Positions 17,576 to 24,762 of a DNA stretch of 64,000 nucleotides are shown here, piece by piece. Position numbers and translations under genes: made by a program. Positions within the stretch are counted from its first letter, which is position 1. Each line of letters begins with the position of its first letter. A model generated the notes under the pieces. The model ran no database searches and was not told the DNA's origin. It saw only the letters and a program-made list of their open reading frames with translations. The DNA is taken from positions 50,599 to 114,598 of the forward strand of contig JBMNEM010000010.1 in the NCBI GenBank assembly GCA_050948785.1, written 5' to 3'. Origin of the DNA: JAAZMI01 sp050948785. GTDB taxonomy: Bacteria > Bacillota > Dethiobacteria > DTU022 > UBA8154.

Positions 17576-18888
17576 AGGTTTTAGATTTAATTAACAAAAA
17601 AAAGAATGGTGAGACCCTTTCCAAGGAAGAAATAAATTTTTTAATCAGCGCATTTAATCAGGGGGATGTACCTGATTACCAGATGTCCGCCCTTTTAATG
17701 GCAATTTATTTCCAGGGGTTAAATACCAAGGAGATCACAGCCCTTACAGCCGCTTTGGCAGAGTCGGGAGAAGTGCTGGATTTCTCATTTCTGGGGACAA
17801 TGGTTGCTGATAAACATAGCAGCGGGGGGGTTGGAGATAAAATAACGCTGATCATGGCTCCACTGGTAGCCGCGGCCGGTGTACCCCTGGCCAAAATTTC
17901 GGGAAGAGGGTTAGGCTTTACAGGAGGGACAATTGACAAACTGGAGAGCATTCCCGGTTTTAATACGCAGCTGCCTGTCGAAAGATTCATAGAACTGGTT
18001 AAGGAAAACAACCTCGCCATTATGGCACAAACAGAAAGACTGACTCCGGCAGAAGGAAAACTTTATACTTTAAGGGATGTTACCGGCACAGTAGAAAATC
18101 TTTCTTTAATTGCTGCTTCCATTATGAGTAAAAAAATAGCCGCCGGGGCTGATGCGATTTTATTAGATGTTAAATTGGGAAAGGGCGCCTTTATACAAAA
18201 CAGGGAAGCCGCTTTCCAACTGGCAGAAACAATGTTCCGTATCGGTAATGAAATGGGCAAGCATGTTGTTTCTGTCGTCACGAATATGAACCAACCCCTG
18301 GGATTTGCTGTGGGGAATGCCCTGGAGGTCAAAGAAGCACTGGCTGTTCTGAGGGGAGAAGGCCCAGCGGATCTGGAACGTCTCAGCCTTCTTTTAGGCG
18401 GTTACCTGCTTGCTCTTGTGGACAAAGTGAGAAACCCGGAAGAAGGAGAAGAAGAACTAGCGCGACTCTTAAAAAATGGTGCGGGACTGGCAAAATTTAA
18501 AGAGCTGGTAGCTTCTCAGGGCGGAGATGTCGCCTATTGCGATGAGCCTTCCTTATTCCCAACGGCAAAGTACAGGCAGAAGGTGGAAGCGCCCAGATCC
18601 GGTTATCTGCGGGAAATCCACGCCGGGAAAATTGGCCGGGTTGCTGCTATGCTGGGAGCGGGAAGATTTTATAAAGAACAGCGGATCGATCCCTCAGTCG
18701 GGATAGTGCTCTGCTATAAAGTCGGGGATACTATCGATGAGGGCGAAACGCTGGCTTATATTCACGGAAATGATGAAAATATCATGAAAAATGCCCATAA
18801 AGAATTAAATAGCGCTTTTGCAATCGGTGAAGAAAAACCCGAGGATTTACCGCTTGTTTACGGGGTAGTTCCCCCTTTTCCCTGCTAA
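17572..18888 (+). CDS. pdp: Pyrimidine-nucleoside phosphorylase
   Basis: 438 residues. The thymidine/pyrimidine phosphorylase signature is clear: DKHSSGGVGDKIT (near 83) and the glycine-rich SGRGLGFTGGTIDKL (near 110), with the C-terminal domain from about 330. It splits uridine, thymidine and deoxyuridine with phosphate to base plus (deoxy)ribose 1-phosphate, which deoB then converts. ATG 17572 overlaps the deoB stop as ATGA and follows GGGGAGG; the longer upstream frame lies within deoB and is not used. Confidence 0.95.
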   Translation: MKVLDLINKKKNGETLSKEEINFLISAFNQGDVPDYQMSALLMAIYFQGLNTKEITALTAALAESGEVLDFSFLGTMVADKHSSGGVGDKITLIMAPLVAAAGVPLAKISGRGLGFTGGTIDKLESIPGFNTQLPVERFIELVKENNLAIMAQTERLTPAEGKLYTLRDVTGTVENLSLIAASIMSKKIAAGADAILLDVKLGKGAFIQNREAAFQLAETMFRIGNEMGKHVVSVVTNMNQPLGFAVGNALEVKEALAVLRGEGPADLERLSLLLGGYLLALVDKVRNPEEGEEELARLLKNGAGLAKFKELVASQGGDVAYCDEPSLFPTAKYRQKVEAPRSGYLREIHAGKIGRVAAMLGAGRFYKEQRIDPSVGIVLCYKVGDTIDEGETLAYIHGNDENIMKNAHKELNSAFAIGEEKPEDLPLVYGVVPPFPC

Positions 18889-18917
18889 ATATTTCCCTGT
18901 TGAGCCTCCTGCCTTTA

Positions 18918-18946
18918 GTATCATTTTGTAAACAATGGAGAAAATA
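18918..18946 (+). promoter_or_regulatory. SigF-type promoter of dacF
   Basis: GTATC (18918-18922), a 14-base spacer and GGAGAAAATA (18937-18946). The -10 element matches the SigF pattern (GGnnAnAnTR) at all fixed positions; the -35 is one base off GYATA. It lies 22 bases before the dacF start, so forespore SigF probably also boosts its own operon from here. Confidence 0.55.
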
Positions 18947-18967
18947 AAAGCAGGAGGGATACAGACC

Positions 18968-20152
18968 ATGAAAGTAAAGTTTCTTAACGGAACCCGCCTG
19001 ATACTTTCTCTGGTGTTTATTTTTATTTTATTCTTTGTACCCGCAGGCCAAACAGTCCGGGCCTTCAATCTAAAAATTCAATCCAAAGCGGCCTTGTTGA
19101 TGGAGCCGGAGACGGGGGAAATTATTTTTGCCTGCAATGAACATGAACGACTTTATCCTGCCAGTATAACCAAAATTATGACCTTACTACTGGCCTTGGA
19201 GGATTTAAACAGGGGAGAAATTAAGCTGGAGGATAAGGTTCTTGTCTCGGACAAAGCCTCCTCCATGGGCGGTTCGGAAATCTTTTTAAGCTCCGGCGAT
19301 GTTGTTGACCTGGAATCTTTGTTAATAGGAATTACTGTAGGATCAGCTAATGACGCTGCTGTAGCAGTTGCCGAACATATTGCCGGCAGTGAGGAAGTAT
19401 TTGTAGAGCGTATGAACAGGCGGGCAGCGGAGTTGGGGATGGGAAATACGAATTTTGTAAACTGCACCGGTCTACATCATGACCGGCATACGACCACAGC
19501 TTACGATGTTGCCTTGATGAGCAGAGAAATAATTAATTGCCCCATGTTTTTCAACTGGAGCAAAATATGGATGGATGAAAACTTTTTAGAGGGTAAGATT
19601 AAAAGTGGGAAGGTTTTCCTCAGTAATACAAACCGCCTGATCTTTGATTACCGGTACTGCGATGGTATTAAAACAGGGTTTACGCGGCAATCCGGGCATA
19701 GCATTTCCGCAACGGCGAAAAAAGAGGATACCCGTTTTATAGCAGTAGTTTTAAATGCCCCTTCCAGCGAAATACGTTATGAAGAAGCCATAAACCTGCT
19801 TAATTTTGGTTTTGCCAATTATGAACATATTCCCTTGGCAGCCAAAAAAGAAAAAGTTGCCCGGCTACCTGTAGAAAAGGGCAGTGTAAAGGAAATCGAT
19901 ATTCTTGTCAGCGAAAATTTGAGCTTACTGGTAAAGAAGGGCGAAGAACTGCGTTATACCACAGAAACTTTTCTGCCGGAAAAGTTAGAAGCCCCGCTGC
20001 CCGCTGGTAGTAAAGTAGGGAAAATAAAGGTTACCGCGGGAGAAAAAACACTTCAGGAAGTTGATCTGGAGGTAGTAGAAGACGTCAGGAGAGCCTCTTT
20101 ACCCTTACTTTTTTCCCGATATTTAAAAATGTGGCTAAAATTTGGCCGCTAG
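18968..20152 (+). CDS. dacF: D-alanyl-D-alanine carboxypeptidase, DacF type
   Basis: 394 residues from ATG 18968, behind AGGAGGG (18952-18958). A signal peptide (LILSLVFIFILFFVPAG) leads to the peptidase S11 domain with the catalytic SITK (PASITKIM), SAN (TVGSANDAAVAVAEH) and KTG (DGIKTGFT) boxes, then the PBP5-like C-terminal beta domain and an amphipathic tail. It trims pentapeptides in spore or cell-wall peptidoglycan outside the membrane. dacF precedes spoIIAA-spoIIAB-sigF as in Bacillus and has a SigF-type promoter. Confidence 0.93.
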   Translation: MKVKFLNGTRLILSLVFIFILFFVPAGQTVRAFNLKIQSKAALLMEPETGEIIFACNEHERLYPASITKIMTLLLALEDLNRGEIKLEDKVLVSDKASSMGGSEIFLSSGDVVDLESLLIGITVGSANDAAVAVAEHIAGSEEVFVERMNRRAAELGMGNTNFVNCTGLHHDRHTTTAYDVALMSREIINCPMFFNWSKIWMDENFLEGKIKSGKVFLSNTNRLIFDYRYCDGIKTGFTRQSGHSISATAKKEDTRFIAVVLNAPSSEIRYEEAINLLNFGFANYEHIPLAAKKEKVARLPVEKGSVKEIDILVSENLSLLVKKGEELRYTTETFLPEKLEAPLPAGSKVGKIKVTAGEKTLQEVDLEVVEDVRRASLPLLFSRYLKMWLKFGR

Positions 20153-20158
20153 CAAACT

Positions 20159-20184
20159 AAAAGCCCTCCAGGGGCTTTTTTTTT
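20159..20184 (+). terminator. Terminator between dacF and spoIIAA
   Basis: AAAAGCCCT (20159-20167) pairs with AGGGGCTTTT and is followed by a run of T bases. It limits read-through from dacF into the spoIIA genes, which have their own promoter. Confidence 0.8.
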
Positions 20185-20186
20185 GC

Positions 20187-20213
20187 AGGAAATTAAAGAA
20201 AAACGTAGAAGTA
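20187..20213 (+). promoter_or_regulatory. Candidate SigH promoter of the spoIIA operon
   Basis: AGGAAAT (20187-20193), an 11-base spacer and GTAGAAGTA (20205-20213) match the SigH consensus with one mismatch in the GAAT core. It lies 35 bases before spoIIAA. In Bacillus this operon is read by SigH with Spo0A. No TGTCGAA box is seen here. Confidence 0.5.
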
Positions 20214-20247
20214 TTTTCCAGAAGGAGGGGAAAGGGGGGTTTTATAG

Positions 20248-20586
20248 TTGCAAGTGCAGTTGATCAGAAGAAAAAACAATCTTATCGTCAGGCTCAAAGG
20301 GGAGCTGGATCACCATACAGCAAATATTTTTCGTCAACCGGTAGAGAAGGAACTGGAAAAAGATATTATTCAAAACCTGATTTTAAATGTAGAAAACTTA
20401 ACTTTTATGGATAGCTCAGGAATAGGAGTAATCCTTGGCCGTTATAAACAAATCAAGGATAGGGGGGGTAAAGTAATTATCTGCGGCCTGGGGCAACATA
20501 ATAAAAAGATATTACAGCTAGGCGGCCTGTTGAAGATCATACCTGTTTGCAGTGATGAAAATAATGCTCTGGCAAGGTTAAAGTAA
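20248..20586 (+). CDS. spoIIAA: Anti-sigma F factor antagonist SpoIIAA
   Basis: 112 residues, a single STAS domain. The phosphorylated serine lies in FMDSSGIGVILGRY (Ser56/57), as in the family. Unphosphorylated SpoIIAA binds SpoIIAB and frees SigF in the forespore; SpoIIAB phosphorylates it back, and SpoIIE (not in this window) dephosphorylates it. The start is TTG 20248, behind GGGGGG at 20234-20239. First gene of the spoIIAA-spoIIAB-sigF operon. Confidence 0.97.
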   Translation: MQVQLIRRKNNLIVRLKGELDHHTANIFRQPVEKELEKDIIQNLILNVENLTFMDSSGIGVILGRYKQIKDRGGKVIICGLGQHNKKILQLGGLLKIIPVCSDENNALARLK

Positions 20587-20736
20587 TCTTTCCCAATTTA
20601 ACGGTTAAATTTTTAACAATTGGCGGGGATGGTAAAACCGGCAAGAAATCTTCAATATCCAGGCTACTCCAGATAGGAGTGAGCTAATTGTAAACAGGAG
20701 GTGCAAGCTGGTTTGGAGGAGTACAGGATAGAAAAA

Positions 20737-21174
20737 ATGACGGACTATATGACCTTGGAAGTACCGGCAAGATCGGAAAATGAAAGTTTTGTGCGGGTTG
20801 TTGTGGCTGCTTTCGCGGCACGCCTTGATCCCACCCTGGAGGAAATTAACGAGCTCAAAACTGCTGTTTCAGAAGCGGTAACCAATAGCATTTTACATGC
20901 TTATGAATACGGAATGGGCATCATCAGGATCAACGCCTTAATCGAAGATCAGCAGTTCTTTGTGGAAATACGTGATTCGGGTAAGGGCATCAATGATATT
21001 GCCCGGGCACGTGAGCCGCTTTATACGGAAAAACCTGAATTGGAAAGATCCGGGATGGGGTTTACTATTATGGAAAACTTTATGGATAAGGTTACGGTAG
21101 AATCTACCCCGGGAAAGGGAACGGTTGTAAGAATGCTTAAGATCTTCGGCAAAGTAGCGGAAAAAAATCATTGA
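20737..21174 (+). CDS. spoIIAB: Anti-sigma F factor / serine kinase SpoIIAB
   Basis: 145 residues from ATG 20737, which aligns with the N-terminus of Bacillus SpoIIAB; in-frame GTG 20701 and TTG 20713 behind AGGAGG are alternatives. The GHKL ATPase motifs are present: N box EAVTNSILHAYE, G1 RDSGKGI, and G2 region ERSGMGFTIMENFMD, which is almost identical to Bacillus. It holds SigF inactive with ATP bound and phosphorylates SpoIIAA. The stop overlaps an upstream start candidate of sigF. Confidence 0.95.
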   Translation: MTDYMTLEVPARSENESFVRVVVAAFAARLDPTLEEINELKTAVSEAVTNSILHAYEYGMGIIRINALIEDQQFFVEIRDSGKGINDIARAREPLYTEKPELERSGMGFTIMENFMDKVTVESTPGKGTVVRMLKIFGKVAEKNH

Positions 21175-21188
21175 AAGGGATAATGATA

Positions 21189-21902
21189 ATGCCGCATCTT
21201 TCAGATAAAGAATTAGAAGAGCTCTATTTTAAAAATAAGCAGGGCGATCTCCAGGCCAGGGAAAAACTGGTTTCCTTTAACTTGCCCCTGGTACATGCTC
21301 TTTGCCGCCGGTATCCTCGGGAAACAGTTGATTATGAGGATATTTTTCAGGAGGGTTGTATCGGGCTGCTGAAAGCTTTACAGAAATACGATCCGGAAAA
21401 AGGGACAAAATTTTCAACCTATGCTGTTCCTTTTATCCTTGGTGACATCAAAGCTTATCTGCGTCAAAACGGACATCTCCTCAAAGTCTCCCGTTCCTAC
21501 TATGCGCGTTTTTACCAGCTTCTTAAAGAAAGGGATAGCCTGGAGCAAGATCTCCAACGGAAGCCTCATCTGGAAGAAATCTCCCGGAAAATGGGACTAC
21601 CCAAGGAGGAAATTATCTGGCTGATGGAGCTGCAGTACCCGACCGTCCCATTAACGGAGGAAAGTTCCGGCACTTTTATCTCCGGTGCAAAAGGCCAAAA
21701 TATTGACCTGGAAAAAATTTTTAACAACATTATTTTACAAGAAAAACTAAGCACCCTTCCCCAACGGGAAAAGCAGGTTATTATTTTACGTTATTTCCTG
21801 GAAAAAAGTCAGGAGGAAGTTGCGCAAATCCTTGGTTTATCCCAAAGGCACATCTCCCGTCTGGAGAGGCTGGCCATGGGAATTTTAAAAAAGAGCAATT
21901 AG
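21189..21902 (+). CDS. sigF: RNA polymerase sigma factor SigF
   Basis: 237 residues. Sigma-70 regions are visible: region 2 (DYEDIFQEGCIGLLKALQKYDPEKGTKFSTYA), region 3, and region 4 with its HTH (SQEEVAQILGLSQRHISRLE). It is the first forespore sigma factor and reads dacF, spoIVB and many others. ATG 21189 fits AAAGGG at 21174-21179; TTG 21171 and ATG 21183 are alternatives. Last gene of the spoIIA operon, followed by terminators. Confidence 0.95.
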   Translation: MPHLSDKELEELYFKNKQGDLQAREKLVSFNLPLVHALCRRYPRETVDYEDIFQEGCIGLLKALQKYDPEKGTKFSTYAVPFILGDIKAYLRQNGHLLKVSRSYYARFYQLLKERDSLEQDLQRKPHLEEISRKMGLPKEEIIWLMELQYPTVPLTEESSGTFISGAKGQNIDLEKIFNNIILQEKLSTLPQREKQVIILRYFLEKSQEEVAQILGLSQRHISRLERLAMGILKKSN

Positions 21903-21942
21903 AACATGCTGCAGATTTTTCCCTGCAGTAGCATTTTAATGG

Positions 21943-21964
21943 GGCCTTTCCAGGCCTTTTTTTG
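21943..21964 (+). terminator. Terminator after sigF
   Basis: GGCCT (21943-21947) and AGGCC (21952-21956) form a short hairpin followed by seven T bases. A further dyad, TGCTGCAG...CTGCAGTAGCA, lies just upstream at 21907-21933. Confidence 0.75.
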
Positions 21965-22038
21965 TTATAAAAAATTTAATAGAGAGAATAATAAAATGGA
22001 GTAGTTACCAAAAAAGTGGTTTGGGGGGAAGTATCAAT

Positions 22039-22333
22039 ATGTTAAAAAGCCAACATTTTATCATTTTAGTGATGATCATCATTTTAGTCGTCACTCTTTT
22101 TACTTTTATCTTGACTCATTCACTGCTACCTCCCAAAGAACAAATTCCTCATCGTTCACGGGTTGTTATTCTCCAGTTTAGTGCTTGCTGCCATTTGGGC
22201 AATTGTTTACCAGCCGAGCCGGGCACTCAATTTCTTGGTTAAAGGACATTTTACCTGGAGGGGTTGGAATAGAAGCAAGAGATACGTGGCAAACTACAGT
22301 AAGGTTGTAAAACCTTTAAATAACAATAAATAA
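22039..22333 (+). pseudogene. Small two-helix membrane protein, frame broken
   Basis: From ATG 22039 (behind GGGGGG) a first membrane helix and the hydrophilic PPKEQIPHR are read. The frame then runs into a Cys-rich, unlikely tail and stops at 22242. In the frame shifted by +1 from about 22115-22160 the sequence continues sensibly: a second helix (GLLFSSLVLAAIWAIVY), then a basic tail, ending at TAA 22331-22333. Joined, it makes a protein of about 97 residues with two helices. The family is not recognised. It stands at the head of the dodecin-spoVA unit. The break may be a mutation, a sequence error or, less likely, programmed +1 shifting near CCC-AAA at 22132. Confidence 0.55.
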
Positions 22334-22356
22334 ATTATGGAAAGGAGCAATAGACA

Positions 22357-22566
22357 ATGAGCGTAGCTAAAGTAATTGAATTAATTGGTGAATCGGATTT
22401 AGGCTGGGAAGATGCAGTTCAAGATGCTGTCCAAAAAGCTTCCCAAACAGTGGAAAATATTACGGGAATAGAAGTACTTAATTTTACTGCTAACGTTGAA
22501 AATGATGAAGTCGTAGAGTATAAAGCAAATGTAAAGCTGGCTTTTGGTGTACGGGAAGATCGTTAA
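22357..22566 (+). CDS. Dodecin family protein
   Basis: 69 residues, full length. The sequence (SVAKVIELIGESDLGWEDAV, VENITGIEVLNFTANVEN, AFGVRED) matches dodecin, a small protein that forms hollow dodecamers and stores flavins or related compounds in the cytoplasm. ATG 22357 follows GAAAGGAG. It sits between the broken membrane gene and spoVAC, in the same reading frame as spoVAC and separated from it by one stop codon and a short gap, so it is probably co-expressed in the forespore. Confidence 0.9.
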   Translation: MSVAKVIELIGESDLGWEDAVQDAVQKASQTVENITGIEVLNFTANVENDEVVEYKANVKLAFGVREDR

Positions 22567-22593
22567 ATCAAGCCTAAAGGCAGGTGGAGGGCC

Positions 22594-23055
22594 GTTAATT
22601 CTCTAAAAGAGGATAAAGATATTCTTGTAGATATAAACTGGGTTAAAAATTGGAGCCGGCTTAAACAACCCAAGCCCCCCCTGGTAAAAAATGTTTTACA
22701 GGCTTTCTTTTTTGGGGGAACAATTTGCCTGCTGGGACAGTTTATCCTGAATCTTTACATTTTCTTGGGCGTACCCCTGCAACAAGCCGGAAACCCTACC
22801 GTAGCAACTGTTATTTTCATCGCGGCAGTTCTTACAGGTCTTGGTGTATTTGACAACATTGCAAATTTGGCAGGAGCCGGAACAGCCGTACCGGTAACCG
22901 GCTTTGCTAATTCCGTAACTTCCATGGCCATTGAATTTAAAAGGGAAGGATGGGTTCTCGGAACCGGTGCCAAAATGTTCGCTCTGGCCGGCTCGGTAAT
23001 TATGTTTGGAGTAGTCACCGCTTTTATTATCGGGCTTATTTCGGCCTTAATTTGA
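22594..23055 (+). CDS. spoVAC: Stage V sporulation protein AC
   Basis: About 150 residues. The conserved SpoVAC sequence is readable from the KQPKPPLVKNVLQAFFFGGT segment (QPKPP is a hallmark) to the end, with three or four membrane helices and GAGTAVPVTGFANSVTSMA. SpoVAC is a membrane channel of the SpoVA complex that moves dipicolinic acid in spore formation and germination. The 5' end is unclear: between the dodecin stop (22564) and conserved sequence there is no in-frame ATG, GTG or TTG. AGGTGGAGG at 22582-22590 looks like its ribosome binding site, so a non-standard codon or a one-base error is likely. TTG 22765 would remove the first helix. Confidence 0.87.
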   Translation, partial: VNSLKEDKDILVDINWVKNWSRLKQPKPPLVKNVLQAFFFGGTICLLGQFILNLYIFLGVPLQQAGNPTVATVIFIAAVLTGLGVFDNIANLAGAGTAVPVTGFANSVTSMAIEFKREGWVLGTGAKMFALAGSVIMFGVVTAFIIGLISALI

Positions 23056-23286
23056 AGATGGGCAGCTTTTGCTGATGATGTAGCTCCAGGTTCCGCCCGC
23101 GGTTCAGCTGGGGCTTCGACGACCTACCCGCCAAATTCCTATTTATGGTCATAGGCCGGTTGCCGGCATTCAACCGGCAGAGTCGTCTCCGACCCTCGCT
23201 TTACTGTGAACTTTTTGCTTCGTTGCACAAGTCGCTTCGTCAATAACAAAATGCTGCTTCCAATAGTGAGATCTAGCAGGCGGGGG
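23056..23286 (+). other. GC-rich, hairpin-forming insert between spoVAC and spoVAD
   Basis: About 230 bases separate two genes that normally adjoin. The stretch is GC-richer than its surroundings and has nested dyads: GACGAC (23118-23123) with GTCGTC (23182-23187) encloses GCCGGTTG (23155-23162) with CAACCGGC (23171-23178), plus CAGC-TTTT-GCTG near 23062-23073. No convincing gene is read in it. It could be a structured RNA or leader, or a small mobile repeat. Confidence 0.45.
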
Positions 23287-24321
23287 ATGATTAAAAAATT
23301 GCAGGTTTATACTGTACAAAGAAGAATCGGCAAACAAACTGTTCTTCTGGAAAAAAAAGTTGCCTTGCTTTCTGTAGCAACAGTAGCTGGCCCCAAAGAA
23401 AGTTTGGGGCCTTTGTCAAATTTCTTTGATCGTCATTGCACAGATAATATATTAAAGGAGAAAAGCTTTGAAAGAGCTGAGTGCCATATGCTGGAGGAGG
23501 CTTGTTATTTAGCCTTGGGCAAGGCCGGCTTATCCCCGGAAGATATGGATTATTTTATTGGTGGGGATCTTTTAAATCAAGTGATCACGTCCACTTTTTG
23601 TGCCAGAAACCTGGCCATACCCTACTTGGGTATCTACGGCGCCTGCTCGACTTTAGCGGAGGGTTTATCTTTGGGAGCGATGCTCATTCAAGGCGGGTTT
23701 GCGCAACATATTCTGGTTGCCACTTCCAGCCATAATTGTACTGCAGAAAGACAATATCGCTACCCTACAGAATATGGCTACCAGAAACCCGGGTATGGCC
23801 AGTGGACTGTTACGGGAGCAGGAGCAGTAGTTTTAGGCCCGGCCGCCGGGGAAGGCCCAAATATTGAAGCCATTACTACCGGTAAGGTTGTTGATGCCGG
23901 TGTTAAAGATCCTTTTGACCTTGGTACAGCGATGGCCCCAGCTGCTGCGGATACTATTTATAACCATTTTATTGATTTAGATCGGGAACCAGCTTATTAT
24001 AACCTTATTTTGAGCGGCGATCTTGGGGGAGTGGGGAAGAAGTTAAATGAGGACATTCTGACCCGCAAGGGATTTAACATCGCACCTTATTATACTGATT
24101 GCGGGGTGTTAATATATTATCCCCACCAGAAAGTGAATGCCGGGGGTAGCGGCTGCGCCTGTATCGCACTGGTTTTTCTCGGTTATTTTTACCAAAAAAT
24201 GATTGCCAAAGAACTGTGCAGAGTTTTAATTGTTGCTACCGGCGCCCTGCACAGCCCTACTACTTTTATGCAAAGGGAAAGCATTCCCGCCATTGCACAT
24301 GCCGTTTCACTGGAAATTTAA
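23287..24321 (+). CDS. spoVAD: Stage V sporulation protein AD
   Basis: 344 residues from ATG 23287, the usual length, behind AGGCGGGGG. The frame extends upstream to 23206, but that part lies in the unusual insert. It has a thiolase-like fold with AGPKESLGPLSNFFD, YGACSTLAEGLSLGA, the ATSSHNCTAERQYRYPTEYG block and the C-terminal GGSGCACIAL and VATGALHSPTTF, all close to Bacillus SpoVAD. It binds dipicolinate on the inner spore membrane as part of the SpoVA complex. Not an active thiolase in known cases. Confidence 0.96.
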   Translation: MIKKLQVYTVQRRIGKQTVLLEKKVALLSVATVAGPKESLGPLSNFFDRHCTDNILKEKSFERAECHMLEEACYLALGKAGLSPEDMDYFIGGDLLNQVITSTFCARNLAIPYLGIYGACSTLAEGLSLGAMLIQGGFAQHILVATSSHNCTAERQYRYPTEYGYQKPGYGQWTVTGAGAVVLGPAAGEGPNIEAITTGKVVDAGVKDPFDLGTAMAPAAADTIYNHFIDLDREPAYYNLILSGDLGGVGKKLNEDILTRKGFNIAPYYTDCGVLIYYPHQKVNAGGSGCACIALVFLGYFYQKMIAKELCRVLIVATGALHSPTTFMQRESIPAIAHAVSLEI

Positions 24322-24344
24322 AGTTTAAAAAGGGGGGAGTTTTT

Positions 24345-24698
24345 TTGGGAAATTATTTTACAGCATTTTTAATTGGCGGACTTATTTGTGTAATCGGCCA
24401 GTTATTTATAGATTTAACCCCCTTTACCCCCGGGCATATTTTATCCGGCTTTACTGTGGCGGGAGGTATTTTAGGGGGGCTGGGGCTTTATGATAAATTA
24501 ATCGATTTTGCCGGTGCCGGGGCCCTGTTACCTATCTCCAGTTTTGGTAATTCCCTGGCAAAGGGTGCGATGCACGAAGCAGCCCGCACAGGAATATTGG
24601 GTATCTTGACCGGAATGTTTGAGCTTACCTCTACGGGAATAACATCAGCAATCCTTTTTGGCTTCTTTATGGCCCTGATTTTTAAGCCAAAAGGTTAA
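24345..24698 (+). CDS. spoVAE: Stage V sporulation protein AE (SpoVAEb type)
   Basis: 117 residues with three or four membrane helices and the conserved core GAGALLPISSFGNSLAKGA. It is a paralogue of SpoVAC and part of the dipicolinate channel. The start is TTG 24345, with AGGGGGGAG at 24331-24339; sequence upstream in the same frame belongs to the spoVAD region. 23 bases after spoVAD, same transcript. Confidence 0.92.
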   Translation: MGNYFTAFLIGGLICVIGQLFIDLTPFTPGHILSGFTVAGGILGGLGLYDKLIDFAGAGALLPISSFGNSLAKGAMHEAARTGILGILTGMFELTSTGITSAILFGFFMALIFKPKG

Positions 24699-24762
24699 CC
24701 GCAGTCATGATTAATGTGGAATCAATACTTATTTTTCCAAATAATACAAAAGGAAGCAACCC

